From positions 7,444,001 to 7,508,000 of the forward strand of contig NZ_CP152413.1 of NCBI RefSeq assembly GCF_038967635.1: a stretch of DNA of 64,000 nt. The letters are read 5' to 3'. Both the position numbers and the translations under genes were made by a program. The notes beneath the pieces were generated by a model. It searched no databases. It saw only the letters and a list, made by a program, of their open reading frames with translations, and was not told the DNA's origin. This DNA is from Bradyrhizobium sp. B124. Its GTDB lineage: Bacteria > Pseudomonadota > Alphaproteobacteria > Rhizobiales > Xanthobacteraceae. Shown piece after piece: positions 27,243 to 36,840 of the stretch; position 1 is the first letter of the stretch, and each line of letters opens with the position of its first letter.

Positions 27243-27761
27243 ATGAACCCTTCTATGATGGTAGGCGCAACGCCGATCTCTCCTAACTCAGTCGACTGTC
27301 TTTCCAATGCCTGCTCGCTGGCGGCTCCTGGGGAGCAGGCGCACTTTGAGCGGTCCCTTGCGCAAGCGGCTTCCAATCAGGCCGCGGCCTCCTCAGTTGC
27401 AGACAGAGTGGCGGTCGTTCCTCCGTTATCGGAGATTCAGCGCGCGAACGCGCTGGCGATTCCGCCGGGCGATCGCGTCCTTCAAGCCCTTTCCAGCATG
27501 TACCACAACCATTCCGTTCCTCCGGCTGCCTGCAGCGCGCCATCTGCTCCGAATGGCGCGCAACCTGGACCTGCTGCGCAGTCGCTTTTGCAGGTGGACG
27601 ACGTCGGCGCACATGCGGCGGTTAAACCGGTAGGAGCGGAGTTTGATTCAATGATGGTGAACCTGCGGGATGTCTACAGAGACGTCATTCAGGTGTCCCT
27701 CGTCTCCAAGAGCACTAGCGCCGTCAGCTCGTCATTGAACAAGCTGCTATCGGCGGGCTGA
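27243..27761 (+). CDS. nopB: T3SS pilus-associated protein NopB (NolB)
   Basis: From the ATG at 27243 the product is 172 residues, the usual size of NolB/NopB. The open frame extends upstream into the promoter and tts box, so the longer form is not real. The protein is Ala/Ser/Pro-rich with no Sec signal and has a helical C-terminus (SMMVNLRDVYRDVIQVSLVS). NopB is secreted and associates with the NopA pilus; it is needed for secretion of other Nops. First gene of the structural operon, closely followed by rhcJ. Confidence 0.9.
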   Translation: MNPSMMVGATPISPNSVDCLSNACSLAAPGEQAHFERSLAQAASNQAAASSVADRVAVVPPLSEIQRANALAIPPGDRVLQALSSMYHNHSVPPAACSAPSAPNGAQPGPAAQSLLQVDDVGAHAAVKPVGAEFDSMMVNLRDVYRDVIQVSLVSKSTSAVSSSLNKLLSAG

Positions 27762-27770
27762 GTGAGGCTG

Positions 27771-28631
27771 ATGATTGATGTGGTGCTGAGGAGTAGCAGT
27801 GGCGGCCGTCAATCGTGGCGGCGGCTTCGCATTTGTCTTGCCCTACCACTTCTTCTTCCGTTGATCGGCTGCAAGGCTGATCTCTACACCAAGATTCAGG
27901 AGCGTGAGGCCAATGAGATGCTTGCGCTTCTGCTTGGCAAGGGTGTGGATGCCGTCCGTGTTGTTGCCAAGGACGGAACCAGCACAATCCAGGTCGAGGA
28001 AAAGCAGCTCGCGTATTCCATTGACTTGCTGAATGTCGAGGGGCTGCCACGTCAATCTTTCAAGAATCTTGGCGAGGTGTTCAAAGGATCGGGCCTGGTT
28101 GCCTCACCGATCGAAGAGCGCGCCCGTTACGTTTATGCGTTAAGTGAAGAATTGTCGCGCACGATTAGCGATATCGATGGCGTCCTTTCAGCGCGTGTCC
28201 ACGTTGTCCTGCCGAAGAACGATTTGTTGCGGCAAGATGCGACCCCATCCTCGGCATCGGTCTTCATTCGACATGGCACCAACGCAAAGCTCGCGGCACT
28301 GTTACCGCAGATCAAGATGCTCGTCGCCAACAGCATCGAAGGGCTGTCCTACGACAAGGTGGCGGTCGTCTTCGTGTCGGTTGAGCATGCTCCACTTGAG
28401 CAGGCGCGGGCAGCCAGTTTGGCTCAACCAGCAAAGTCAGCTTCAACACCGTTGTTTGCGCTCGGGGTGGGGGGCGCCGGCGTCGCATTCGGCATCGTAT
28501 CTTACGTCTTGCTGGGCGCGCGTATTCGTCAGTTCGGACAATCATCGCGTAAACTGACCATGTTTGGCGGGCGTTCGAACGCGCCGGCGGTCCATGCCGC
28601 CGGCAAAAAGTTGATTTCCGATGCGACATAG
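27771..28631 (+). CDS. rhcJ: T3SS inner-ring lipoprotein RhcJ (SctJ, NolT)
   Basis: A 286-residue SctJ/PrgK/YscJ-family lipoprotein. The lipobox is LLPLIGC and the conserved start of the mature part CKADLYTKIQEREANEML follows. The ring-building domain (NVEGLPRQSFKNLGEVFKGS, DIDGVLSARVHVVLPKND) precedes a C-terminal membrane helix (LFALGVGGAGVAFGIVSYVL) and a basic tail. The ATG at 27771 with GAGG upstream is preferred over a GTG nine bases earlier. With SctD it forms the inner-membrane rings. Confidence 0.95.
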   Translation: MIDVVLRSSSGGRQSWRRLRICLALPLLLPLIGCKADLYTKIQEREANEMLALLLGKGVDAVRVVAKDGTSTIQVEEKQLAYSIDLLNVEGLPRQSFKNLGEVFKGSGLVASPIEERARYVYALSEELSRTISDIDGVLSARVHVVLPKNDLLRQDATPSSASVFIRHGTNAKLAALLPQIKMLVANSIEGLSYDKVAVVFVSVEHAPLEQARAASLAQPAKSASTPLFALGVGGAGVAFGIVSYVLLGARIRQFGQSSRKLTMFGGRSNAPAVHAAGKKLISDAT

Positions 28632-29271
28632 TCAGGACGCTCATGTCGGCATGCCATCCACCAAACCCAACCGTTCGTTCACGCTGCCTGCCGATCGGCT
28701 GCGCGAGCTTGCTGCCTCGATCCATCCGAGCCGCTTCGCTGCGCGCCTCGATCCCCTGCTGTCGCCTCCAACATTGCTGCGGCTGCAGCAGAGCTCCAGA
28801 CTGCAGCCAAGACTGGCCGAGCTGCTGCTTGGCAACGACGTGGATGTGAGCGGAGCCAACTGGAATGATGACCTTCTGCGCTGGCATGATCCGCGTCGGG
28901 CTGCCCTGCTCGCGGGCGGTATCTGGCATGCACGCTCGGTCCTGAAGCTGGTTTCAAGGCACGATCTATCGATCTTGGTCGAAATGATCGGTGCTGAAGC
29001 GCATGCTTTCGGGATCCGACATTTATCCAGCGCGGTCGCAACGACGCCGATTGCCGATCCGGAGCAACTGTCGCGACAGATTGAACATGATGGACATGGC
29101 TGTCTCGGCGCTTGGCTCGAAGACGCTCCAGCGCTCGAGCGTACCCGCGTGCTTCTGCGGTTGCCCGTTGGGACCGCTGCAGACAATCCGGCGGCCGAAT
29201 ACCGTAGTGCCGCAGGCCCACTGCTTTCCTTGGTCATCGCCCATTTGGGGACGGAGGTTGCCAGGGGATGA
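28621..29271 (+). CDS. nolU: T3SS sorting-platform protein NolU (SctK-like)
   Basis: A 216-residue, Leu/Arg-rich protein whose ATG overlaps the end of rhcJ. It lies between rhcJ and rhcL, the position of NolU in all rhizobial loci; NolU is an SctK-type cytoplasmic accessory protein of the sorting platform. No catalytic motif is visible. Residues about 65-120 (RLAELLLGNDVDVSGANWND and DLLRWHDPRRAALLAGGIWH) look best conserved. Confidence 0.85.
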   Translation: MRHSQDAHVGMPSTKPNRSFTLPADRLRELAASIHPSRFAARLDPLLSPPTLLRLQQSSRLQPRLAELLLGNDVDVSGANWNDDLLRWHDPRRAALLAGGIWHARSVLKLVSRHDLSILVEMIGAEAHAFGIRHLSSAVATTPIADPEQLSRQIEHDGHGCLGAWLEDAPALERTRVLLRLPVGTAADNPAAEYRSAAGPLLSLVIAHLGTEVARG

Positions 29272-29891
29272 CCTCCGATGTTCCAGCATTGCCTGTGGCC
29301 CCGCAAATTCGCCCGCTCGGACCCCTGATTCCGGCGGCCGAGCTCGAGATCTGGCATGATGCCGTATACGCGCGGGCCGCTGCCGAGCGGCATCTGCAAC
29401 GCGTACGTCACTGGGGGCGCAAAGCTTACGAGCGAGAACGGACGCGAGGCCATGCCGAGGGCGTAAGGACGGGCGCGGAGGAAATGGCGCGGCTGATTGC
29501 GCAGGCTGCTGGTGAACTGGCGCAGCGAAAGGCGGTTCTGGAGCAGGAATTGCCGCAACTGATTATTGAGATCGTGAGCGATTTGCTGGGCGCCTTTGAT
29601 CCCGGCGAGATGCTGGTGCGGGGTGTCCGTCATGCCATCGAGCAAAGGTATAACAACACGGAAGTTTGCCTTCACGTATCCCCTCTGAAAGCCGATCTGC
29701 TGGCCAGTCAGTTCGCGGCCTACGATGGACGGGACTGTCGGCCCAGGGTTAGGATTGAGCCGGATCCTGCACTGACGGTGGACCAGTGCGTTTTGTGGAG
29801 CGAGTTTGGCAATGTCGACCTTGGACTTGCCGCGCAGCTCCGCGCGCTTCGTCTCGGCCTTGGTTTGTCTTCGCAGGAAGGCGAGCCGTGA
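29268..29891 (+). CDS. rhcL: T3SS ATPase stator RhcL (NolV, SctL)
   Basis: A 207-residue SctL/FliH-family protein. An N-terminal segment is followed by a long helical stalk (AAAERHLQRVRHWGRKAYER to GEEMARLIAQAAGELAQRKA) and a C-terminal domain (YNNTEVCLHVSPLKADLLAS, VRIEPDPALTVDQCVLWSEF) that binds the ATPase N-terminus. Its ATG overlaps the nolU stop and its stop overlaps the rhcN GTG, showing tight coupling. Confidence 0.92.
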   Translation: MTSDVPALPVAPQIRPLGPLIPAAELEIWHDAVYARAAAERHLQRVRHWGRKAYERERTRGHAEGVRTGAEEMARLIAQAAGELAQRKAVLEQELPQLIIEIVSDLLGAFDPGEMLVRGVRHAIEQRYNNTEVCLHVSPLKADLLASQFAAYDGRDCRPRVRIEPDPALTVDQCVLWSEFGNVDLGLAAQLRALRLGLGLSSQEGEP

Positions 29892-31243
29892 CCACGCAAC
29901 GACCAATCCATGATGCTGCGGCAGGGGAAGGGGCTGTCCACGTTGCACTCTCATCCTTAAGATCTTCCGCAAAGCAAATCGACACGCGCGCCGTCCGCGG
30001 TCGGATCACGCGGGCGATCGGCACGCTGCTCCATGCCGTCTTGCCGGAGGCCCGTGTCGGGGAACTGTGCCTCTTGCAAGATCCCCGGAGCGGATGGTCG
30101 CTCGAGGCCGAAGTGATCGGTCTATTGCCGGACGGGGTGTTGCTCACGCCGATCGGTGACATGGTCGGCTTGTCCAACCGTGCGGAAGTGGTCACGACCG
30201 GGCGAATGCAAGAAGTGCCAGTCGGCCCCGATTTGCTCGGTCGCGTGATCGACAGTTTCGGCCGCCCACTCGATGGTAGGGGCCCAATAAAAACTGGTGA
30301 AGCTCGCCCGCTGCGCGGCAAGGCTCCCAATCCCATGAAACGACGCGGCATCGAACTGCCCTTTCCGCTCGGCGTTCGTGTCCTGGATGGGCTTTTGACA
30401 TGTGGGGAAGGCCAGCGGATCGGAATCTATGGTGACGCTGGTTGTGGCAAGTCGACGCTGATGGCGCAGATCGTCAAAGGTGCGGCCGCCGATGTCACTA
30501 TCGTCGCGCTGATCGGCGAACGCGGCCGAGAGGTGCGTGAATTCATCGAACGTCATCTTGGCGAGGCCCTGTGCCGTTCAGTCGTCGTCGTTGAGACCTC
30601 GGACCGTTCGGCCATGGAGCGGGCGCAATGCGCTCATATGGCGACGGCATTGGCCGAATATTTTCGTGATCAAGGACTGCGCGTCGTTCTGATGATGGAT
30701 TCATTGACGCGCTTTAGCCGCGCCATGCGTGAAATTGGCCTTGCCGCAGGAGAGCCTCCGACCCGGCGCGGCTTTCCGCCTTCCGTCTTTGCGCTGTTGC
30801 CGGGCCTGTTGGAGCGTGCTGGCATGGGCGAGCATGGCTCAATCACGGCATTCTATACCGTGCTTGTCGAAGGCGACGGCGCGGGCGATCCAATCGCCGA
30901 AGAATCACGCGGCATTCTTGACGGCCATATCATTCTCTCACGCGCGCTCGCCTCGCGAGAGCATTTTCCGGCTATCGATGTGCTGTCGAGCCGAAGCCGC
31001 GTCATGGATGCAATCGTGTCTGTGCCGCATCGCAAGGCGGCATCCTTCTTCCGTGATCTGCTCTCGCGCTACGCTGAGGCCGAGTTTTTGATCAAGGTCG
31101 GCGAATATAAGCAAGGCTCTGATCTGTTGACGGACCGGGCGATCGCCTCGATCGAGGAGTTGCGGGCATTTTTGCGCCAGGGGCAGGAGGAGGCATGCAG
31201 CTTTGAGGAGACGGTCGCATGGATGTCGCGTCTAACCGCCTGA
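29888..31243 (+). CDS. rhcN: T3SS ATPase RhcN (SctN)
   Basis: A 451-residue hexameric F1-type ATPase. The start is the GTG at 29888, overlapping the rhcL stop; the frame stays open further upstream inside rhcL but that part is not coding. Walker A is GDAGCGKST at about residues 182-190. Walker B is in LRVVLMMDSLTRFSRA. The GERGREVREF and DGHIILSRALA signatures of SctN/FliI follow. It unfolds chaperone-bound effectors at the export gate using ATP. Confidence 0.97.
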   Translation: MTTQRPIHDAAAGEGAVHVALSSLRSSAKQIDTRAVRGRITRAIGTLLHAVLPEARVGELCLLQDPRSGWSLEAEVIGLLPDGVLLTPIGDMVGLSNRAEVVTTGRMQEVPVGPDLLGRVIDSFGRPLDGRGPIKTGEARPLRGKAPNPMKRRGIELPFPLGVRVLDGLLTCGEGQRIGIYGDAGCGKSTLMAQIVKGAAADVTIVALIGERGREVREFIERHLGEALCRSVVVVETSDRSAMERAQCAHMATALAEYFRDQGLRVVLMMDSLTRFSRAMREIGLAAGEPPTRRGFPPSVFALLPGLLERAGMGEHGSITAFYTVLVEGDGAGDPIAEESRGILDGHIILSRALASREHFPAIDVLSSRSRVMDAIVSVPHRKAASFFRDLLSRYAEAEFLIKVGEYKQGSDLLTDRAIASIEELRAFLRQGQEEACSFEETVAWMSRLTA

Positions 31244-31749
31244 ATCCCGTTCACACGTCGAAATTGCGGCTTGTCAAGGACATGAGGGAGCGGAGCGCCC
31301 GTCGTGAACTGTCCAACATGGAAACCAAGCGCCGCATCGCGGTTCAAGCCGTCGAACAAGCTTCCGAGCATTGTGCAAATGCCGAAAGACACCGCGCAGG
31401 CGTCGAAGCCGAGCTTTATCGGGAAATGTTATCGGCCGATGCGATATCGGTGACCGAACTCGAGCGCCGCTGCCATCTCATCATTGGGCGGCTCACGGAG
31501 GAGATTGCAGCGGCGCAGCGAACGCTTGAGGAGGCACGTTCCGCTCAAGATCATGCCGAGGCTGCGGTTCTCGAGGCGCGGACCCTCTGGGCCAAACGTT
31601 CGGCGGCGAGCCACAAATGGCAAGAGATCGAGCGCGACGTTCAGCGCATCGCCAACGCGCATTGTGAAACCGCCGCCGAAATCGAAGCCGATGATGAAGT
31701 CTTGCTTCGGTACCGGAGAGGCTTGGGCGCGCAAGTGCGAGGCGAGTAG
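31219..31749 (+). CDS. rhcO: T3SS stalk protein RhcO/RhcZ (SctO, y4yJ type)
   Basis: A 176-residue protein that is nearly all predicted coiled coil (RERSARRELSNMETKRRIAV, EKRCHLIIG-like region, EEIAAAQRTLEEARSAQDHA). SctO/FliJ-type proteins insert as a stalk in the ATPase hexamer. The ATG lies 25 bases inside the rhcN 3' end, consistent with coupling. Names differ between papers (rhcZ, rhcO, y4yJ). Confidence 0.85.
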   Translation: MDVASNRLNPVHTSKLRLVKDMRERSARRELSNMETKRRIAVQAVEQASEHCANAERHRAGVEAELYREMLSADAISVTELERRCHLIIGRLTEEIAAAQRTLEEARSAQDHAEAAVLEARTLWAKRSAASHKWQEIERDVQRIANAHCETAAEIEADDEVLLRYRRGLGAQVRGE

Positions 31750-31754
31750 ACCTG

Positions 31755-32867
31755 ATGGCCGTTTTTCCTACGCCAGCGCGAGGGGGGGATGTGAAAGCGA
31801 CGCCTGCGACACAGTTGCCGGGCGGACCCGCGCCATTCAGCCCGGCGTTGACCCTCTCTCATGCTGTGGTCTCGTGGCTCAACGAAATTGCGTCTTTCCG
31901 CGTCCCACTGCAAAACCGTCTCGGCGATAGACCGTTATCGTTGCGCATGAACCGGCTGGTCTGGCAGGCGGAGCCGGTTGCGACATCGATGCTCGACTGC
32001 GTCTTTGACGCCGGCAGCGAAACGGTCGTCTTGTCCTTGCCCGGTCCGCTGGCAGAAGCGCTGATTGCGACCGTGCAGAATGGTTTAACCTTACCTTCCG
32101 AGCCAACTCGTTCGCTGATCCTCGAACTCGCGCTTGAACCGTTGCTCGCTCCACTGGAGAGGGTGACCCAACGGCATTTGCAGCTTATCCGCACCGATGA
32201 AGCGGCGAGGTCAGGTCCATATCTTGAATTCGACGTCGCCTATGGTCCGCTCACCTGCAAGGCTCGCCTGTTTCTATTCTCGTCTTTTGACGGTCCGGTT
32301 CCGCCGGCGTTCAGCGCCCTTGGGGAGCTGCTTGGCCGATTGCCGCGACAGGCGCCCAAGCTTCGTCCTGAACTCCCTGTCATCATTGCAGGCCAGATTG
32401 GATCGCTGCGCATCACAATAGGTCTTGTTCGTCGAGCCCAGCAAGGCGACGCGCTGCTGCCGGATGCAATTCCCTTTGCTCGCGGTCAGGTCATCCTCAC
32501 CGCGAACCGATTGTGGGCCCCTGCAGAGATTGCCGGCGACAGGCTGATCCTGCGCGGGCCATTCCGTTTGCAATCCCACCCTCTGAAAAGTGGACATATG
32601 ACGACACAGTCCGAAGCGCAGCAGCTCCCCTCTGAGGCCGATATCGACAATCTCGAGATCACGCTTGTATTCGAATGCGGCCGCTGGCCGATGCCGCTGG
32701 GAACCTTGCGAAGCATCAACGAAGGCCATGTGTTCGAACTTGGCAGGCCGCTCGACGGTCCGGTGGATATCCTTGCCAACGGCCAGCAGATCGGACGCGG
32801 CGACATCGTGCGGATTGGCGAGGAACTGGCCGTCAGGTTACGCGGCAGGTTGGCGGTCAATGACTGA
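31755..32867 (+). CDS. rhcQ: T3SS C-ring protein RhcQ (SctQ)
   Basis: A 370-residue SctQ/FliN-family protein. The first two thirds are weakly conserved; the last about 70 residues form the SPOA domain (ITLVFECGRWPMPLGTLRSI, FELGRPLDGPVDILANGQQI, GRGDIVRIGEELAVRLRG). An internal start could yield a separate short SPOA protein as in other systems: candidate in-frame starts near 32600 (MTTQSEAQQ) exist. It forms the cytoplasmic sorting platform with NolU and RhcL. Confidence 0.92.
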   Translation: MAVFPTPARGGDVKATPATQLPGGPAPFSPALTLSHAVVSWLNEIASFRVPLQNRLGDRPLSLRMNRLVWQAEPVATSMLDCVFDAGSETVVLSLPGPLAEALIATVQNGLTLPSEPTRSLILELALEPLLAPLERVTQRHLQLIRTDEAARSGPYLEFDVAYGPLTCKARLFLFSSFDGPVPPAFSALGELLGRLPRQAPKLRPELPVIIAGQIGSLRITIGLVRRAQQGDALLPDAIPFARGQVILTANRLWAPAEIAGDRLILRGPFRLQSHPLKSGHMTTQSEAQQLPSEADIDNLEITLVFECGRWPMPLGTLRSINEGHVFELGRPLDGPVDILANGQQIGRGDIVRIGEELAVRLRGRLAVND

Positions 32868-33525
32868 GATTCAACCCAGCATCCTCGCGCTCCTGGCCGT
32901 GACGGTCGGCCTCGGCCTGCTGGCATTCGCCGTGGTCACAACCACCGCCTTCATAAAGGTCTCCGTTGTTCTGTTCCTGGTGCGCAACGCGCTCGGGACC
33001 CAATCGATACCGCCGAACATCGTCCTGTATGGCGCGGCATTGATCCTGACCGTCTTCGTCAGCGCGCCGGTCTTTGAGCAGACCTACAACCGCCTGACCG
33101 ATCCTCAACTTCGCTACCAAACCTTCGATGACTGGTTGACCGCCGCCAAGGAGGGGCAGGAGCCGCTGCGCGAACATCTGAAGAGGTTCACCAATGAAGA
33201 GCAGCGCCGGTTTTTCCTGTCCTCGACCGAACATGTCTGGTCGGAGGAGATGCGCGACAGCGCCACGGCTGATGATTTTGTGATTCTTGTGCCGTCTTTC
33301 CTGATCTCGGAACTCAAGCGTGGCTTCGAAATCGGCTTTCTTCTCTATCTTCCCTTTATCACGATCGACCTGATCGTAACGACGATTTTGATGGCCATGG
33401 GCATGTCGATGGTGTCCCCGACGGTGATATCCGTCCCCTTCAAGCTCTTTCTGTTCGTCACCATCGATGGCTGGTCACGTCTCATGCACGGGCTAGTATT
33501 GAGCTACGCGACTCCGGCGGGTTGA
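32860..33525 (+). CDS. rhcR: T3SS export gate protein RhcR (SctR)
   Basis: A 221-residue SctR/FliP membrane protein from the ATG at 32860, overlapping the rhcQ stop. The open frame upstream lies inside rhcQ and is not real. Conserved stretches are TTTAFIKVSVVLFLVRNALG, QSIPPNIVLYGAALILTVFV, LVPSFLISELKRGFEIGFLL and MGMSMVSPTVISVPFKLFLF. It forms the R5T1S4 export core. Confidence 0.96.
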   Translation: MTEIQPSILALLAVTVGLGLLAFAVVTTTAFIKVSVVLFLVRNALGTQSIPPNIVLYGAALILTVFVSAPVFEQTYNRLTDPQLRYQTFDDWLTAAKEGQEPLREHLKRFTNEEQRRFFLSSTEHVWSEEMRDSATADDFVILVPSFLISELKRGFEIGFLLYLPFITIDLIVTTILMAMGMSMVSPTVISVPFKLFLFVTIDGWSRLMHGLVLSYATPAG

Positions 33526-33527
33526 CA

Positions 33528-33803
33528 ATGAACGAAGCCAGCATCCTCACGCACCTGAGCCAATCGCTCGTCCTTTTCATGATCTGGGTTTTGCCACCGC
33601 TCGTCGCAGCTCTGGTCTCCGGATTGATCATCGGCCTCGTCCAGGCGGCAACCCAGCTGCAGGATCAAACCCTGCCCCTGACGGTGAAGCTTCTGGTCGT
33701 CGTCGCCGTGCTCGCTGGGTTTTCTCCGGTGCTCAGTGCCCCCCTCATCGAACAGGCCGAGCGCATCTTCAGCGAGTTTCCCGTGCTCACGGCGAGATAC
33801 TAG
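33528..33803 (+). CDS. rhcS: T3SS export gate protein RhcS (SctS)
   Basis: A 91-residue, two-helix membrane protein from the ATG at 33528 (an in-frame TTG six bases earlier is less likely). It has the family core LPPLVAALVSGLIIGLVQAA, TQLQDQTLPLTVKL, then a second hydrophobic segment. Length is normal. Confidence 0.95.
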   Translation: MNEASILTHLSQSLVLFMIWVLPPLVAALVSGLIIGLVQAATQLQDQTLPLTVKLLVVVAVLAGFSPVLSAPLIEQAERIFSEFPVLTARY

Positions 33804-33813
33804 CAGAGCTTAG

Positions 33814-34635
33814 ATGGCCGGCCTGTCCCCCACAGATGCGCAAGCTCTCGTCAAGAGCGCGATCGAACTCGTCGCCGCAACCGGTCTGAGTGCGGCCCGC
33901 GCCTTAGGCATCATGCTGGTGCTTCCCGTCTTTACCCGGCCGCGTATCAGCGGCCTGATCCGGGGAAGCCTGACGATTGTGATCGGCCTGCCGTGTCTGG
34001 CGCAGGTCAAGCTCGGCCTGCAGGCGCTGGATCCGAACACGCGTCTCGTCAGCGTCACCATGCTCGGTCTGAAGGAGGTGTTCGTCGGTCTTCTGCTCGG
34101 CATCCTGCTCAGTATCCCCCTATGGAGTATCCAGGCGGTCGGCGACATCATCGACACCCAGCGAGGAATTTCGAGCCAGGTCGCGGCGGAGGATCCTGCG
34201 ACGCACAGCCAAGCGTCGGGGACCGGGCTTTTTCTTGGCATTACTGCTGTCACGATCTTCGTTCTGGCCGGCGGCCTCCAGACCATGGTGAGAAGCCTTT
34301 ATGGCAGCTATCGGATCTGGCCCGTGTATCAGTTCCTGCCTGCGGTGACGGCGCAAGGGGCAATGGAATGTCTAACCCTTCTCGATCATATCATGCGAAC
34401 GACGCTGCTGGTCGCCGGGCCGGTGCTGGCGTTGCTACTGCTGATCGACGTCTCGGTCATGATGCTCGGCCGCTTTGCATCGCAGCTCAAGCTGAACGAT
34501 CTCTCCCCGACGATCAAGAATGTCGCCTTCGGGCTCATCATGGTCAGCTACACCGTCTATCTCCTTGAATACGCGGGAACTGAAATCCTCACGTCGAACA
34601 ACGTGCTCGAGTATCTGAAGAAGCTCTTGAAATGA
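33814..34635 (+). CDS. rhcT: T3SS export gate protein RhcT (SctT)
   Basis: A 273-residue SctT/FliR-family protein with about six membrane segments and the conserved [60 protein letters not shown] and [20 protein letters not shown] stretches. Its stop overlaps the rhcU ATG. Confidence 0.96.
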   Translation: MAGLSPTDAQALVKSAIELVAATGLSAARALGIMLVLPVFTRPRISGLIRGSLTIVIGLPCLAQVKLGLQALDPNTRLVSVTMLGLKEVFVGLLLGILLSIPLWSIQAVGDIIDTQRGISSQVAAEDPATHSQASGTGLFLGITAVTIFVLAGGLQTMVRSLYGSYRIWPVYQFLPAVTAQGAMECLTLLDHIMRTTLLVAGPVLALLLLIDVSVMMLGRFASQLKLNDLSPTIKNVAFGLIMVSYTVYLLEYAGTEILTSNNVLEYLKKLLK

Positions 34636-35669
34636 GCGGTACGAGCGAGGAGAAAAAGCTTCCTCCGACTGCCAAGAAGCTACGCGATGCGCGCAAGAAA
34701 GGGCAGACCGCGCGCAGCTCCGATTTGGTGAGCGGGGTGAGCGCATGCGCCGGTTTCGGCTGTCTGTGGTGGAGAGCGGAGGCGATCGAAGACAAGTGGC
34801 AGGAAACGATCCGACTGATCGACAAACTGCAGGAGCAGCCCTTCAATAGCGCCGTTTCGCAAGCGCTCAACGGCTTGCTGGAACTTTCGATTGCATCGGT
34901 CGGACCATTGCTCGCGTGCAGCGTGGCAGCAGCCCTTCTGGCGAATGTTCTGGCCAATGGTGGCTTCATGTTTGCCTTAGAGCCGCTCAAACCGAAGCTT
35001 GAGAAACTGGATCCCATCAAAGGCTTGAAGCGGATCGCATCGAAACGTTCGTTCATCGAGCTTGGCAAGACGCTGGTGAAGGTGGTGCTCCTCGGGGCGT
35101 GTTTTTTCATCACCGTTACCGCGAGCTGGAAAGCGCTGGTGTACTTGCCGGTCTGCGGCATGGGCTGCCTCGGATTCGTCTTCAGCGAGGTCAAACTGCT
35201 GACCGGGATTGCCGGGGGGGCCTTTCTGGTCGGCGGATTGGCTGACCTTCTGATCCAGCGCTGGTTGTTTATGCAGGACATGCGCATGACGGAAACCGAG
35301 GCTAAGCGCGAGAACAAGGAACAGCAAGGCAGTCCGCAGGTGAAGCGTGAACACCGGCGTCTGCGGCAGGAGTCCGCGAACGAGGCTCCGCTCGGCGTTC
35401 ATCGCGCCACATTGATACTGAGGGGACCCGCAGCTTTCGTTGGGCTGCGCTATGTTCGCGGCGAAACCGGCGTGCCGGTCTTGGTCTGCCGTGGCGAAGG
35501 CGAGGCTGCTTCACGGCTGCTTCATGAGGCGCGCGCGCTCCGCCTCAGTATTGTGGATGACGACGTCTTGGCGCGCCAGCTCCTGGGCAAAGCAAGGCTC
35601 GGCAATCCGGTTCCTTCGCAGTACTTCGAGTCGGTTGCAAAAGCGCTCTATGCCGCCGGGCTGGTCTAG
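34632..35669 (+). CDS. rhcU: T3SS switch protein RhcU (SctU), no NPTH motif seen
   Basis: A 345-residue SctU/FlhB-family protein: [20 protein letters not shown] at the start, four membrane segments, then the cytoplasmic domain. At the place of the NPTH autocleavage site of other SctU proteins the sequence reads [20 protein letters not shown], so no NPTH is present. The rest of the cleavage domain ([37 protein letters not shown]) is normal. The TAG stop codon is part of the CTAG that flanks an IS end starting at 35670, so the exact C-terminus may have been set by that insertion. Last gene of the operon. Confidence 0.95.
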   Translation: MSGTSEEKKLPPTAKKLRDARKKGQTARSSDLVSGVSACAGFGCLWWRAEAIEDKWQETIRLIDKLQEQPFNSAVSQALNGLLELSIASVGPLLACSVAAALLANVLANGGFMFALEPLKPKLEKLDPIKGLKRIASKRSFIELGKTLVKVVLLGACFFITVTASWKALVYLPVCGMGCLGFVFSEVKLLTGIAGGAFLVGGLADLLIQRWLFMQDMRMTETEAKRENKEQQGSPQVKREHRRLRQESANEAPLGVHRATLILRGPAAFVGLRYVRGETGVPVLVCRGEGEAASRLLHEARALRLSIVDDDVLARQLLGKARLGNPVPSQYFESVAKALYAAGLV

Positions 35670-35685
35670 GGTCTGTTTGGATTCA
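35670..35685. repeat. solitary IS end (left), inverted copy at 39103-39118
   Basis: GGTCTGTTTGGATTCA, preceded by CTAG that includes the rhcU stop. The exact inverted sequence followed by CTAG lies at 39103-39122, at the right end of the IS5-like element. No transposase adjoins this left copy. Confidence 0.8.
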
Positions 35686-35774
35686 GGATTGAATTTCCAA
35701 GCCGGAACGATTCAAACTCAATCCGCTGCAGAAATGCCGGGGCCAAACACCTAGTTTTCCGTTAATTTCTCGGC

Positions 35775-35803
35775 GTCAGCTTACGGACAGCTAAGCTGCT
35801 TAT
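35775..35803 (+). promoter_or_regulatory. tts box of nopP
   Basis: GTCAGCTTACGGACAGCT followed by AAGCTGCTTAT, about 60 bases upstream of the nopP ATG. It resembles the box of the nopP-like pseudogene at 13023-13054. Confidence 0.8.
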
Positions 35804-35863
35804 CTGCGGAGTCAGGTCTAACGACCTGAAACACAATGCAACCGCCATAGGAGTGTGGTCGTC

Positions 35864-36667
35864 ATGGACGATCGAGTTAACAATACGTCGCATGTTCCAT
35901 CCTACGATGAGTATCATTACGCTAGCTCCCCGGAGCACAGGAATGCCGACGATTTTGCGGACGCGTTCCGTAGAATGGGATTGCAGGACTCGGGTGCCAG
36001 CTCATCCTCGCAGCCGAGTTATTACCTCAACTCAAGACCTCCCGTTATTGAGATCGACCGGGCCGAATTCCGGGAACGGGTGAGGAGCTTTCATGGTGAA
36101 GAAATCGATCGTATCGCCAACAATCCGCAGGAATACTCAGAATTTGTATCCGAAAGAGCTAATCGCACCGCGGATACCGCCAGAAGTTTCGCGATCCGAA
36201 GGGATTCCGATGCCGCGCGATATTACAGCTACCAACTAGGAAATACGAGCGTCGGCCTCCAAAGAACGGAAGCCGGATTTCCTATGGCGACTGAGTTCAC
36301 CAGCCAGCGGTGGCGAGAACTGTTTCCCGGACGGACTGATGTCACATCAATCGTGGATTTTCAGGTTGCACATCCGCTCGTCGGTAACGCCGGCGATATT
36401 CTGCTCGAGCACCAACTACGGCGAGACGGCGAACGGCCGCTAGTGAACTGGCGTCCTGCCAATGACGAAGCGAGAGCCCGTGCAGAACAACTGGGCTTCG
36501 TTCATGTGGATCCCGATGATATGGTACTTGATCCCACCCAGTCCAGCCAGTGGAGATATAGGGATGGTGAATGGCAGCGCGCAACCAATTCTTCGATGTA
36601 TCTCTCCAAAGCGGCGAGCGATGATGAACCTTCATCAGAGTCCGACTCGGATGGAGACTTCATGTGA
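35864..36667 (+). CDS. nopP: T3SS effector NopP
   Basis: A 267-residue protein. The ATG at 35864 is preferred because AGGAG sits ten bases upstream; a GTG at 35855 in frame lies too close to it. Size, tts box and position after rhcU (as y4yP in NGR234) support NopP, an effector phosphorylated in the plant and, in some soybean strains, recognised by Rj2. Visible parts: Ser-rich N-terminus without Sec signal; PPVIEIDRAEFRERVRSFHG; TSIVDFQVAHPLVGNAGDIL; a Ser/Asp-rich acidic tail. A broken paralogue lies at 12074-12959. No enzymatic motif is recognised. Confidence 0.7.
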   Translation: MDDRVNNTSHVPSYDEYHYASSPEHRNADDFADAFRRMGLQDSGASSSSQPSYYLNSRPPVIEIDRAEFRERVRSFHGEEIDRIANNPQEYSEFVSERANRTADTARSFAIRRDSDAARYYSYQLGNTSVGLQRTEAGFPMATEFTSQRWRELFPGRTDVTSIVDFQVAHPLVGNAGDILLEHQLRRDGERPLVNWRPANDEARARAEQLGFVHVDPDDMVLDPTQSSQWRYRDGEWQRATNSSMYLSKAASDDEPSSESDSDGDFM

Positions 36668-36840
36668 CGTGAGATCTCTACCAATCCATTTGAGGTGGAG
36701 CAGGAGCGCAGACCAACCGACACCTGCGGCTTACGATCGAGCCTTGGACGGAACGAAGCCCAAGCCAATTCGGCTTAAGCCGTGAGGTGCACTGTACTGG
36801 CGGCGGTTTACGAGAGCTGGTGCCTATAATAGCACAAAAG

